From positions 248,001-312,000 of the forward strand of contig JAVHNS010000004.1 in assembly GCA_036872755.1 (NCBI GenBank): a stretch of DNA of 64,000 nucleotides, written 5' to 3'. Positions within the stretch are counted from its first letter, which is position 1. Every line of letters begins with the position of its first letter. This document shows, piece after piece, positions 33,777 through 49,216 of this stretch. Below the pieces are notes generated by a model. It did not search any database. It worked only from the letters and a program-made list of their open reading frames with translations, and was not told the DNA's origin. A program made the position numbers and the translations under genes. This DNA is from Orbilia blumenaviensis. Its lineage: Eukaryota; Ascomycota; Orbiliomycetes; Orbiliales; Orbiliaceae.

Positions 33777-36700
33777 CGCCATATTAAACTTCGAAGCGTC
33801 GTTATGGGTTTAAGGCGTACAGCGGGAAAGGTAGATTTATCCGTTTTTCTAGAATAGAAAATTCAAAAGGTCGGATTCTATTCTACGACTTGGCTAGTTG
33901 CGTAGATTTTGCGCACCTACATGCAGTTGGTTATGGCGCAAGCTTCAAGTTAGGTGAACAACATTGGCACTTGTGAAGTTGAAGTATCCAGAACTACGGT
34001 GCACTGGCGGACCAACTGAGCTCGTAGGTCGGAATGGCGATCTAAATCTAACTGAGGAAAGACCCCAAAAAAAAGGACACCCCTGTAAGAATTGGAGAGA
34101 AAAAACATGGCAAACCAAGGTACGATGTCATCATCGACGATTTTCCTGTTGGTTGTTAGGTATGTTTGGCTAGTCACCTTTTTTTTGGTCGGGGGGAAAT
34201 GCAGGCGCAGGCCTGCTGCTGGGGAGGGGCGGCGTATGGCACTGGTGGTGCGTCTGGGCGATTCTATTGGGTGGGGCGGTGGGTTGCTAGTTGTCATTGG
34301 ATACTGACCGACTTAGAACTTATATGGCCTTATCGGTATGCGTTGATTACGTACAGTACCTATGAGAGATATGCTGAGATATTACTTACATAAATGCGAG
34401 TGGAAGGCGAGGTAAGTATATGTACTGCGCTATATTCTCTCTCTCTCTCTTTTTTTCAAGTTTTGAATTTTTGTGATTTGTGATTCCGATACGATTGAAT
34501 TGTGGCTGGTTCTTCTTTAGGCTTGCCAGAGATACTCCGTTAACGTTTTTGGCGAGGAATGGCGGCTCGGTATTTTGGGCGAGTCGGTCAGGATCTCCGC
34601 CTCATCCATCCCCCCCGCTTTTGTGCTAAGTTAAAAAACCACTCTGGTGAGATCGGAGTCGGAGAGGGCTGCTTTTATTCGACGAGGGGGGAGGAGGATA
34701 TGCACTTTACTCTAACTGCATGTCGACTAGCAAGCATACATACAGAACATGCGGGCGTCGGGAACGGGCGCCAAAGGGTACATATAAGTGGTGTCCAGAA
34801 GTGCAGACTGTCCGTTCTGTGAGATTTCGCACAATGTTCTTGTTCTTTTTTTTGTTTGATGTGATATGAATATAGACTCTTCGAGATGTATATAGGCATA
34901 TACCTAACTAGCCTCGCGCAAAAGGAAGAGGCTTCGTTTTCAGATGCTACCGTTCTACCTGGTATTGGGTACTACCTTTTTTTGACTGGCTAGTATCTGA
35001 ATATATTCACGCTTGGAGGCAAAATACCGGAGTTCAGGCTCATCTTTTAGTATGTTGAATAATCAACATGTAACATGGAGGCTTTTCGCGAAGTGCCCTT
35101 CCGCTCTATTGATAGCCTTGCGGAATTATGAAGTTTTTATCGCGGGTAGATACAGATACAGATGCGGATGATGAACCGGGCTGGGTTGGTAAAAGCGGGG
35201 TGCATTTCTCTCTCTCTCTCTATGTCTCCGTCTCTCTCTCAATCTGTCTTTCTTATGGCCAAAAATACCATATTTTACCTTGTCGTTATGTAGGAGCGTA
35301 GCATTAGTGGCTGCTATCAATCCTTGAGGGCAAGAAAATGGGGGGGGGAGGGGAGGGGCCCTTGTGCCTGTTCGTTAGTTAGCTAACCACAAATACCACC
35401 AGATGAGGATGGGACGATGGGATGGAATCCTCCACAGGTTTAACTTATACACTAAGGTAAGTTCCCAGAGCCGACCAGGCACAGGGGAAACACTCGGCAC
35501 TCACACACCCACACCCACACACACACACATACACTTTATTCTACCATGACTCTATCTCTTTATTTATTTTATTTTATTTTTATTTTTGAGGAGGGGGGGG
35601 AGTCAGGAGCTCGATCGATATCGAGCAGGGCAAGAGATAGAACTGTGCGGGGTGGGGTTTTTCTTTCAAGCAAAGCATACCATATGTCATAGCATGATTG
35701 TGGATTCGAATGGGCAGGTGGCCCCCCCATTCCCTCCCCTGGCCCTACCTACTACCTCTGGGTCTGGGTCTGATAGCTATCGAATATCCTGCTTTTGACA
35801 GTCATGGTCAAGTCAAGTCAAGTCAAGTCAAGTCAGTCGACCGTCTATTTCTTATAAGCCGGTACCTGCTTGGCAGTGCAGATGGGATCGGAAATGAACG
35901 TGAACGTGAACGTGACGATGATGAAATCATAGCTACCTGCTTTGCTAGTAACCCAGTAGTAGCTATCTGCGCTGCCAGGACGGGTGTCTTCTGTATATCC
36001 GATTTATACATATGTAATCTACCTTCTCTCTAGTTAGCCCCCCAGGGTTACTTACATACAGTCAGTCTATACTGCATACATACATACATACACACACACA
36101 CACATATTCATACAGTATTACCTACTTCTTACCGATCATATCGATTCGGTATATTTTCTAAAAGTTACGAAGGGCCAGGGCTCTAGATCAGTGGAGCAAA
36201 GAAGGGAGAAAAAAAAGCCAAAGTAGGTGAGGTTATAATTATAGTTAGCCATGCAGACCGGTCCAGCGCTTATGCTCCCCGACCTTACCTTGCCCTGCCC
36301 TGCCCGCATCGATTCCCCCATGAAGAAGTGGAATCTGCACGTCTGTCTGGCTTCCTTGGACTCGAACTGGGTCCCGACAGACACTGCACTCATTATCTGA
36401 CTGACTGACTGACTTCCTCCGGTAATCATCAGGCTTTCTTCCTCTTCCTCCTCTTCCTTCCTTCTCCTCCTTCCCTCCTTCCCTGATCCTACCTACCTCC
36501 TCTTTTTCTTTCTCTTTTCTTGTCTATCGAGCTGTATGGAAAGTCTCCCCTCGTCCAATATCTCGACGGTACCTACATACATCCATACCCATACCCATAC
36601 CTGTACGTACCGCACCGGCCGGAAACATACATACGCACACCTACAAACTACGTAACGTACACATGCACGGTCTCCAACTCTGGCGCTGAAACAAGCGTGC

Positions 36701-37604
36701 GAAAATAAGGAAGGGTTACTCCTGCCCGGACCCAAAATCCAAAACAGAACCAAGAAAAGGAAAAAAAAAAAAAAGAGAGAGAGAGGAAGAGGGAGACTTT
36801 AAGAAGAAGAAGAGACGACCCGCTGTATCGGATCCCGCTGATTACGCTATTCGCCAGATTTTTTTTTAAATCCTGTTCTATTTTATTTCCTTCCCAGCCG
36901 ACATATATTATCTCCTACCTATCTACATATACCTACATACATACCTACGGTTGCATTGCCTGTGCCTGTGCTTGTGCTTAATGCCAGGTGCTTTTACTTA
37001 CTCGCTTTAAATACTAAGTGAGTACCTACTATATGGTAGGGGGGGTGGATAAGATAGAGATTATTATTATACGGCATACAGATACCTTCCAAGGTTCTTT
37101 TTTTCGGCCTGGGTATCTTGTATTTTTAGCATATGCTGCTCCAATTCGAATTCGATACTACTTCTACTACAATACATCATCATTATCATCTTCTCCTGCT
37201 ATTCCGGGTTCCTTGATCGAGGCTTCTCTATTATCGACTGCTTAGCACTATTCTTTCCCCCACTTTACACTTATCTCCATCTCTATCTCCTCTCCTCGTC
37301 TCTCTTATTCGCTTTCGCTTTCGCAAACGGTCGCCTGTAGAATTCCTCGTCTACTAAGCTAGGTAGCTACTGTTACTACTACTATCTACCGCGAGGGAAG
37401 GAAAAACCCGAGACGAAACCCCGAAAGACACCTTTTTTTTTTTTTTTTTTTTTTTCCCTATTCAATCCCGACGTTCTTTCTGGCCTTCCCGTTCATCCCG
37501 GATCCCGTCGAAGTCGTCCACCAGCGAAAGAAAGCCCCTCATCGTTTCCAAATTAATTCCCCAAAAGAAAAGAAAAGAAAAAATAAACCCACCAGGACTA
37601 CTAT

Positions 37605-37632
37605 TACTACCACTACCACTACCACTACCACT
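37605..37632. repeat. (CTACCA)n repeat in kinase leader
   Basis: Imperfect trinucleotide/hexamer CTA/CCA units in the CT-rich leader about 250 bp before the proposed kinase start. Confidence 0.7.
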
Positions 37633-37881
37633 GCTACTACAGCAGCCACTACTTCCATCATCATCACTTCTATCCCTACTACTACTCCCGTCGCTGGTCT
37701 ATTATCTTGATCCTCCTTTTCCCCTATCTTTTATCGTTTTTTTATTTTCTTCTTCTTCTCCTTCTCCTTCTCCCAAAACTTATAATCATTTGGTAGAATA
37801 TTAGGGTGCTGCCTTTTCTTGGGTCAGCCCTTTCCCATAACCTTCACCGTGTTCACCCCGCCACAGATCACGTATCTCAAG

Positions 37882-40697
<2,816 letters not shown>

Positions 40698-43021
40698 TTT
40701 ATAATTCCTCTAGTTTGAATCACACGGGTTCCATGTGAAGGAGCTGCGAGCTAGTGACACCTTGGTGATGGATCTTTAATCCGGCTCCCTTCACTATTTA
40801 TGAAGATGAGCTTATAAAATTCCCCAGCCCCACGCCCGCTTTTATTACTCCTCCTCTTTTTCTTTATACATTTGTTTATTATGTGGTTACGAGGAGTCTC
40901 TTTTGTCATAATAAATACTATGAACAGGGCCTGCAAGAGGAAATCCGCGGTTTTTTCCTGCTACATCTTATTTCCCTTTCTCCTTCTTTTTTTTTTGCTG
41001 TTGGTTCCCTGTTTTCCTACGAATAGCGCGATCGGATATGATAGGGAGAGGGTATTGAATTTACGACCACGATCGTTATTTTCTCTTTTTTTTTCTCTTT
41101 TTTCTTTTTCTTTTACTTTTTTTAACAAATGTTTTTTATAGCTTACTAGACTTTCAATTCTCTTCTTGACCTGCCATCATCGGCAGATTCCCCCCCTTCT
41201 TCCTCTTCTTCTTCACCACCAGAATTTCTTGTCAGAAACTGTTTCTTCTCTACTTACCGTGGATCTTGCAGGAACCCCCAAAGTCATTCGCTTATTAACA
41301 TATCTGGAAAAAACAAAACCGGCGTTATACCACAATCACGCCGTTTGGGGTCACGTCTCTCTCTGCTTTTCTTTTTCTTTTCTTTTCTTATATTATTACT
41401 ACTAGTACTACTATACTATATAACGAAAGCTGTACTGTGAATGAGAGTCGAGTGAGTGTCTACCCACCGGTGCCTAGGCCTGTCTAGGAGGGAACTTAAT
41501 AGAGACACGTTATAGCTATATGAGATCTAAGATCGATCTTCCTCTTTCTTCCTCTTTTTTTCTTTTCTTTCTTCTTCTTTTTCTCTCTCTTTCAATTAGA
41601 CACACGAAGAGCTAGTGCTACTACCACCACTACTACTATTGCTAAAAGGGGAAACTAAAAGACGAGAAATGCTATATTATGATTGATAAGAATGGGCCTT
41701 TTTGTTCAGAAGGGAGATTCGGGGATCGAGTTACTATAGAATCGATCCTTGAGTTCTTTTTAACTTCCAGTGCCGTTCTTTACTTCTCACTCTCATACCC
41801 TGACTCTTGATCTTTTTTTAATTTACGCTTGCGTTACAGCGTTATAAACGTTAACTCTGGCTGTAAGGTAAGGTAAGTATAGTACCCAAGTAGATATAAA
41901 TGCATGCAGTGTGTGACTCTGGAGACGAGATTAATTAGTTGATCGCTAGTAATACTAATTAGCCTCCGTTAGCGTCAAATAAGTATGCACCAGCGGACAT
42001 CGATCGCTATAGCTACAGTACTCGTAAAAACAGGATGTTGGTTAGGTTACACAGACTATTATATCATATCATATTGTATCCAAGGATTAGTTAAGTTTGG
42101 GCGATTGATTGATTATCTCTTATCCTGAGCTTGGGCGGGGAGGCAAACAATTCACACACACCATCTTTCCTCCCTTCTTTCCTTCTTTCCTTCTTCTCTA
42201 TTAGTTCCACTTCTTCTTCTCATCAAGCTTTTTTTTCTTTCTTGGTCAATTGATCCTCTTTGGTTTTTAGTAGTTTACAGACAGGATGGTGGACGTGAGA
42301 TCGAGATTTGGCTATGATGTGCTAAGCTAAGCTAAGCTTGTAAGTAAGCTACGTTGAGGGAACGGGGTAATCCCGCAAGCTTGGCCAGGTCCAACAGCGG
42401 ACTAGGATATAAATACATACATCATGCAAAACTACCAGGTAGGAATGATATCCTGCAGGGCGATGACATCAAGAAGAAAACAAAGAAGACAATAGGTATC
42501 GATCTGTACATGGATCCTTTTCCCTTCCTTAGGAAAAAAAGAAGAGAAAAGCCAGTTAAGCTTACATATTACCTACTTCCTAAAGGAATCGGCGTTCCTG
42601 ATTTTTTTTTTTTTTTTTTTTTTGGGAGGGGAAGACCTCGCTAATTGCCGGATTGTCTTGTTCTGGATCGATCTAACGGTTCGGGTGTCAGTCAGGTTTT
42701 ACGTTATCCGCACTATAGACGAAATTTGGGGGATAAACTATAGGTAAGTTATGCATGATATCCCGGGGTTTCTCTATGATGTGGGGATGTGCGTATAGTA
42801 TGTAGTATATATTTAACGGAATCGGGATGCATGTATGTAAGCACTATCCAAAAAAAAAAAAAAAAAATTACAACCTCTTTTCTCTCTTTATTTTTACACA
42901 TTCTTCTTTTTTTTTTCTTTCTTTTCTACTATTCAAATTTTTATTGAAAGATATCTAAAAAAAATAAAAGTAAAAGAATAATAATAACAAAGGAAGGGTA
43001 GAGAGAGAAAGAAAAAGAGAG
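40698..43021. other. 2.3-kb spacer between kinase and NLR-like gene
   Basis: CT-rich blocks (41040-41120, 41535-41600, 42170-42250), a T run of 22 (42602-42623) and an A run of 17 (42851-42867) near the NLR-like start. No supported coding exon. Confidence 0.5.
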
Positions 43022-46000
43022 ATGAAGGTATTCCGCCGACGACAGACGCTTCCAGCGTCAGACGACGAGTCGGACTCGGATTCCGACGTCAGTATCATAT
43101 CTGCGGCAGACACGCAGGCGACATTGATCGGAAGCATTGATTCGGACGGAAAAGCGACGGGCAGCGTCAAGAATACGTGCGTATATTCCCCCTCCTCTTT
43201 TTTTCCACTTTTTTCCCCCACAATTTTTTTTTTTTTTTTCCTATCATACGTAGAAACTAATGAGATTTTTGGCGAGGAGGGGAGATAAAGAGGCCTCGAC
43301 AACCTCTGGAACCAAGCCCTCCACCACCTCGACGAGAAGTCCCGGAGCAGGGTGATCCACGAAACCAAATCCACGGGCCAAAAGCCCACCAACACATTCC
43401 GTCTCCTCCTGGACGGTATCCAGCGCCAGCAGAATGCGGTCGTCGGCTCCAGACTGGCTTATACCCGTAAGGACGGGGAGAAAGTGTATGTGAGAGATAA
43501 GATGGAGAAGGTGGTGACGTGGTTTACGAAGTCGCAGCTGTTTGAGTTCGGAGGGGTTTTGAGTGAGGTTTCTATCTGTACGTCTTCTTCTTCTCCTCCC
43601 TCCCTTTTTTATATTATATTTGGTTATATATATTTATTACTGTTGATATTATTATTGGACAATGGGCCTAATCTTTTGGGGATATATAAAATACAGACGC
43701 AGCAATCCCCTGGGCCTGCATCAGCACCATCTTTACAGTCGCAGAACACCACATGCAAGCCGACAGAGACGTTATAGAAGGCGTCGAGGATGTCTCAAAC
43801 ATGATCGCGCGGTACACGCACTACCATGACGTCTACCTACAAGGTAAAGACGACGTTACAGGCCACGATAACTTCGATGATACTATTATCAAGGAAAGGC
43901 TTGAGGAGGCGGTTGTGAAGACTTTCGCGGCGGTGTTGGAGTTTTTGTCCCAGGTTATTAGGTTTTATAAGGGGTCGGAGAAGAGGAGGAGTATGCCCTC
44001 TCTTTCTTTTCTTTCCTTTCTTTTTTTTCCTTTATATGTATTGGGGCTAATTGTGTGTGGCGGTGGTGGTGGTTTTTGAAATATAGAGAGGATACTGCAC
44101 ACGTTCAAAGCGACATCCATCAGCACGATGGTCGCAGAATGCATGCGAAGCATAACAATGGGAGACGACCTAGTAGTCAAAACCATCGCGATGATGGATA
44201 CAGACTACCAAAGAAAAACCAGAGCATTTATGGATGTCAACTTCACCGATCTTCGAAACGTCCTGATGAGCATACAAGCCCAAGTCGATGATTTTAAATC
44301 CATGATGCAAGGCGATGAGAAGAAACTACAGGGAATAGTGACAAAGATCATGGATGCGATTGTTCCTAAAGTTGAACCGATCGAGACTTTGAAGAATTGG
44401 TTGGGAGGATGGGTTATTGATGATACCTTTAGGGATGCTAATGATGTTAGGATGGAGAATACTTGTAGGTGGCTGTTGGAGAGGGATGAGTATGTGAAAT
44501 GGAGGCAGCAGCAGGAGCAGCAGAAGCAGCAGCAGAGCGGGGAGACGAAATTGTTGTGGATATATGGTCCCCCGGGATCCGGGAAGAGTATTTTGTGTGG
44601 GACCGTTATCAAGGATTTGAAGGAATCTCAACCTGGGGCGCACAATGTTGCGTTCTTTTTCTGTTCGGCGCGGTTTGAGAATACTAGAGATCCGGAGAGT
44701 ATAGTACGTTCTTGGGTGCAACAGTTATTGCATGATGAGTTCGCACACAGGGAGGCGAGTGAGTACTATTCCAAACAGAAGACGGAGACGAGGGCTTCTA
44801 TGCATGATGTTTGGGAACTATTCACGAGGATCGCGAGGAAGATGGAGGATTGTATATGTGTTATCGATGGGCTTGATGAGTGTTTCAAAGTCGGTGCTGC
44901 GACGGCTCACAAAGCTACTACGAACCGGTGGTTGGAGTTCCTGATGAAGTTGGAAAAACACTCCAAGGGGACCAAGGCGAGGTTGTTACTGGTTAGTAGG
45001 GATGAGCCGGATATTCGTCAGAACTTGGCGGCGTGGAAATCTCATGGGGTTTCACCGATACAAGTTACGGAGTTGGAGGTCAAGAGCGAGTATACCCGGT
45101 CTGATATTCAGCTGTTTGCGCTGAAGTGTGTGCAGGATGCGGTTGCGTACGCCGATCCACCGATTTCGAAGGATACGGTTATCAAGTTGAGTGATATGGC
45201 GGCCGGGAAGGCGAAGGGGATGTTTTTATACATTACACTGTTGAAGAACCGGTTGGAGCAGGCGGTTGTTAGTGGTAGGACTGAGGAGAGTCTTTGTGGT
45301 GCTGTTGATGAGTTGGGGGATTACGACGAGGCCTATGGACGGATCTTGGATATGATTCAGGCTTATAAGGGAGAGAGGAGGGTTAGAGCTGAGGCGGTAC
45401 TGCGATGGGTTTTATTCGCTGCGAGACCGTTGCAGATGCAGGAGCTAGCGGAGGCGCTTGAGGCTGCGATGTACACGAATAGCGGGCTGCCGCAGCAGGT
45501 TCAGCATGCGCGAGGGTCGTTGGTGGCGCCGGAGAAGCTGACGTCGGGATACTTCCAACAGATCATATCACTGTGCGGGTCCTTTGTGGTGTCTTCCGAG
45601 AAAGCAAGTACTTCGGATTTATTCAAGACGGTGGACTTTGTTCATTTCACGGCGAAGGAGTTTTTGCTGGCGCCTTCTGATCCTGTTGATGCTTATGGAC
45701 GGGAGGGGTTCCATTTTGAGGATGAAGCTAGGCACCAGGCTACTCTTGCTGAAATATGTCTACGCTATCTCTGCAGCGAGGAGTTCAAAAAGCCATACGG
45801 AAAAATTACGAAGAAGCTATTGGACGAGAAGAAGGCTGCATTTCGGTTTTTGGAGTATGCGACCTCGTTCGTCTTTCAGCATATACAGAACGCTGGGAGG
45901 TCAGCTATCGATGAAAGAGGAGCGGGGATTCAGGCGCTTTTGAACCGGTTTTTTGGGAACCATTCGGAGAATTGGTACCTATGGGCCTACTTCTACGAAA

Positions 46001-48831
46001 TGAAGGCTGGAGATGGAGGGTTTGATTTCGAAGATTTTAAGCCGGCGAGTAGGATGTACTACTGCGCGCTGTTTGGGTTGGTGGATACTATGAAGCATTT
46101 GCAGAGTATTGGTGCTGGCGGAGATCTGGATGCGCAGACTGGGAGGTATGGGACGCCGCTTCAAGCTGCTATTGAGAATAAGCACGAGGAGGCGGTTAAT
46201 CTGCTTCTTGAATGGGGCGCGAATCCGAATGTGACGAAGCAGCAGAATGATAACGCTTTGCACGCCGCGGTCAAGACGAATGCATCGAATACGGTACAGT
46301 TACTCCTACAGCACGGGGCAAAAATTGACGACGATTTGCTGCTGCAGGCGTTAAGGAGCAATGATTTGGATATCTTTCATCAACTTTGGACCCAGATTGA
46401 GAAGTCAGGGAGTAGGATTGAGAATAAAGAGGCGCTGTTGGATGAAGTTGCGAAGGAGCCTGGGGTGGAGGCTTTTATCAAACTGTTGCTGAAATCTGGG
46501 ACCAGCATCTTTTGGAAAGCTGGAGGGGTTCATACGGCACTTTATCGCGCAGCTTCTCATGGAAGGCTTGAGAATGTCAGGCTGATACTTAAGGAGGCTC
46601 AGAGACGGGTTTGCCTGCCTGCTCTCTTGGAGGAAGCAGATAAAATGGGTCGAACACCGCTTTGGATGGCTGCAGCGAACGGGTCGATTGAAGTAGTCGA
46701 GCTGTTGTTGAAGTATGGTGCTGAGATGTTCGTTTTAAATACTATCCATCGAAGCCCGATGCATGCAGCCGCATTGTTTGGACAGTCACAGATGATACTA
46801 TACCTTGTTAGTGCTGGGTTTAGTGTCAACGACTGCGATCATACTCGGTATCAGCCACTACATCTCGCGGTGCAGAATAACCACTACGATGCGGCGAGAA
46901 CACTCATCGAACTAGGTGCTCCGATTAACGCTAAAAATGTCCATGGATGGTCGAGTCTTGAGGAAGCGGCATTCCTGGCGGCCGATAATGTTGAGATGGT
47001 GAAGCTGCTGTTGGATAACGGGGCAGATATCGAATCTTATGACTCCGACGGTATATCACCTTTGAATCGGGCGGTTATTGCAGGGAATAAAGAGGTTGCG
47101 AGGGAGTTGTTGGCCAGAGGGGCGAGGATTGATAAGAAGAATAGTTGGGGCCAGGGTGTTTTGAATGAATGCGCGAGGCATGGGAGGCCTGAGATGCTAA
47201 AGTGGTTTGTTGAAGCTGGGATGGCTTCGGAGATAAATACTCTGGACTGGACTATAGGGAAGCCGCCGTTGTATGAGGCGGTTGAGCAGGGACGTCCCAT
47301 GTTGGTGAAGGCTTTTATCAAGCATGGAGCTGATGTCAATATCAAGACCACTGATGGGCTGTGGACTCCGCTGCATGAGTCGGTGAAGAAGGGGTATTTG
47401 GAGATCACAGAGATGCTTTTGAATGCAGGGGCCGATCCTAACGCTGCTAATGATGATGGTATAACATGTTTCCACTGCTGCTGGCGGACTGGGTCGGTTT
47501 CTTTGGCGTCTCTATTACTTTCTCACGGGGCGGATGTTAATTTAAAGCGGAAGGACCAGTTTACGGCCTTACATTATGCCAGCTTCGAGGGCAAGAGTGA
47601 TTTTGCCGAGCTTCTGATTAAGAATGGCGCCAATCTGGAGGATGAAACGAGGGAAGGGTATTCACCACTGCATTTAACGATATTAAGGAATCACTGGGGA
47701 GTCACGGAAATGCTTGTTAAAAACGGAGCGGATGTGAATCATAGGGATAGAAAGAGTTGGACACCGTTGCACCGCGCGGCGAACATGGGACATACTCATA
47801 TCGTCGAGACTCTGGTTGCTACGAAGAAGGTTGATCTGGAGGCACGGAACGACCAGTATACGACAGCACTTGGCGACGCCGTGAGGAATAACAGGCATGA
47901 AGTGATCAAGATTCTGGCTAAAGCCGGGGCGGATCTTGAAACGACGTCGAATGATAGTACTTGGCCGTTGGTTATTGAGGCGGTGTACAGGGATGTCAAA
48001 TGTCTTGAGACGCTGCTGGCTTGCGGGGCGTCCATCTGGACCAAAGATCGATACGGCTCTCTCTGCGTGCACGTAGCGGCGTTCAACGGGAAAATCGAGC
48101 ACCTAGAACTAATCCTACGGAATCTTGAGGTTAAGTACCCCGACCGCAAGGACGAGTATCTTGATACAACGAACAAGTGGCTAAACACCCCGCTGATCGA
48201 TGCATGTACCAATAATTATATCAACTGCGTGGAGGCATTGATGAGATACGGAGTCAATGTCAATACCCGAGGGCAGAGTAAAAGACGAAGACCGATAACT
48301 ATCGCGGCGGAGCTGAAACACCACGAACTCATGAAGCAGCTGATGAAGTCACCTCAAATCAGGTTTGATGAAGAGGTTGGAACCCAAACTGCCCTTCACT
48401 GGACAACTATCAAGGCGATGCCGGAAACCAGCAAGGCACTTATCAAGAAAGATCGGAATAAATCCATCATAAACCATGCTGGGACTCAGGAGGGCACACC
48501 GTTGATTGAGGCTGCTATCCACGATAGGCCGTTTATTACCCAGTGGCTGATAGATGCCGGTGCGGATAAGGAGAAGAGCTGTATTTATGGCATGGCGCCC
48601 TTGCATCATGCTTGCTGTCGGGATCATCCGAGGACTATAGAGGCTTTGATTAGGAATGGAGCAGAACTAGATAGAGTGGATCTTCAGGGAAGAACACCAT
48701 TAGCTTGTGCGATTGATAGAGAACAGGGGAATACAGTGAAGCTGTTGTTAAAAGCGGGAGCGAAGCTAGAGAAAGTTGGTAAGGGAAGGGAGAGGGTTGC
48801 GAAGTTGAATAATTGGTTGGATGGTAGATAG
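43022..48831 (+). CDS. NLR-like STAND protein: NWD-type N-domain, NACHT, ankyrin repeats
   Basis: Exons 43022-43176, 43291-43577, 43697-43990 and 44087-48831 encode 1826 residues. An acidic N-terminus (SDDESDSDSD) leads to a helical domain, residues about 55-275, with AIPWACISTIFTVAE, the landmark of the N-terminal domain found in many fungal NACHT proteins. The NTPase follows: Walker A GPPGSGKS (about 406), Walker B VIDGLDEC (about 503) and LLLVSRDEPDI. A winged-helix-like stretch holds LRWVLFAARPLQMQELAEAL. From about residue 931 to the end are roughly 24 ankyrin repeats (TPLHxAxxxGxxxxxxxLLxxGA type), many well conserved. These proteins are signal-transducing ATPases in which ligand binding to the repeats triggers oligomerisation; fungal members act in non-self recognition. 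No HET, HeLo, lipase or phosphorylase effector domain is visible, so the output is unknown. Introns close in phase; no frameshift. Confidence 0.93.
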
Positions 48832-49216
48832 AAAGTGTGATATGTCGAGAGAGGGGGAACACAAATACTTTGTTGCATTTTGTTGCGCATTTGGGTCGAA
48901 CGAGGCTGGGGAGCACAAATGGTTTGGGAGTCAAGACGCTGATTCGCCCAACCGACCTGGACCATTTAAATTTTGAGCAATGAGCGTGTGTATTATAATT
49001 TGAACCTTTATTCTTATTTCGCGCCATTATTCGCGTTCTTTATTTGATTTTATTTGGTTTTTTATGACCAAGACTTCAGCCGCCTTCGTCTTTCGCGGTC
49101 ACCTCCCATAGCTCATGAGCCCAAGCGATTGTGACTGTTGTCAGATCGATCGCGGGAACATATTTATATATAAATACAAGTATATCTGAAGACAGTCCTA
49201 TCTCTATAATTCTCAA
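48832..49216. other. Short spacer between NLR-like and F-box genes
   Basis: This 385-bp stretch serves as terminator of one gene and promoter of the next, both on the plus strand. A TATATATAAATA patch lies at about 49162-49175, about 45 bp before the F-box ATG. Confidence 0.6.

Larger units (their letters stand above)
32550..37881. other. 5.3-kb gene-poor spacer
   Basis: No supported coding exon. It contains an AT-rich block (33040-33340), a nested inverted repeat (33420-33643), a 20-bp palindrome (33757-33776), several CT and ACATAC tracts (36060-36130, 36430-36620) and, at the right end, CT-rich sequence with a T run of 23 (37433-37455) that probably forms the promoter/leader of the kinase gene. 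Confidence 0.5.

Noticed and set aside
36340..36372. Possible tRNA B-box (GTTCGAGTCC on the minus strand)
   Set aside because: The flanking bases do not form a T-arm stem and no A-box or acceptor stem could be found.
47683..48212. Long antisense frames across the ankyrin repeats
   Set aside because: They mirror codon structure of the plus-strand repeats and have no independent signature.
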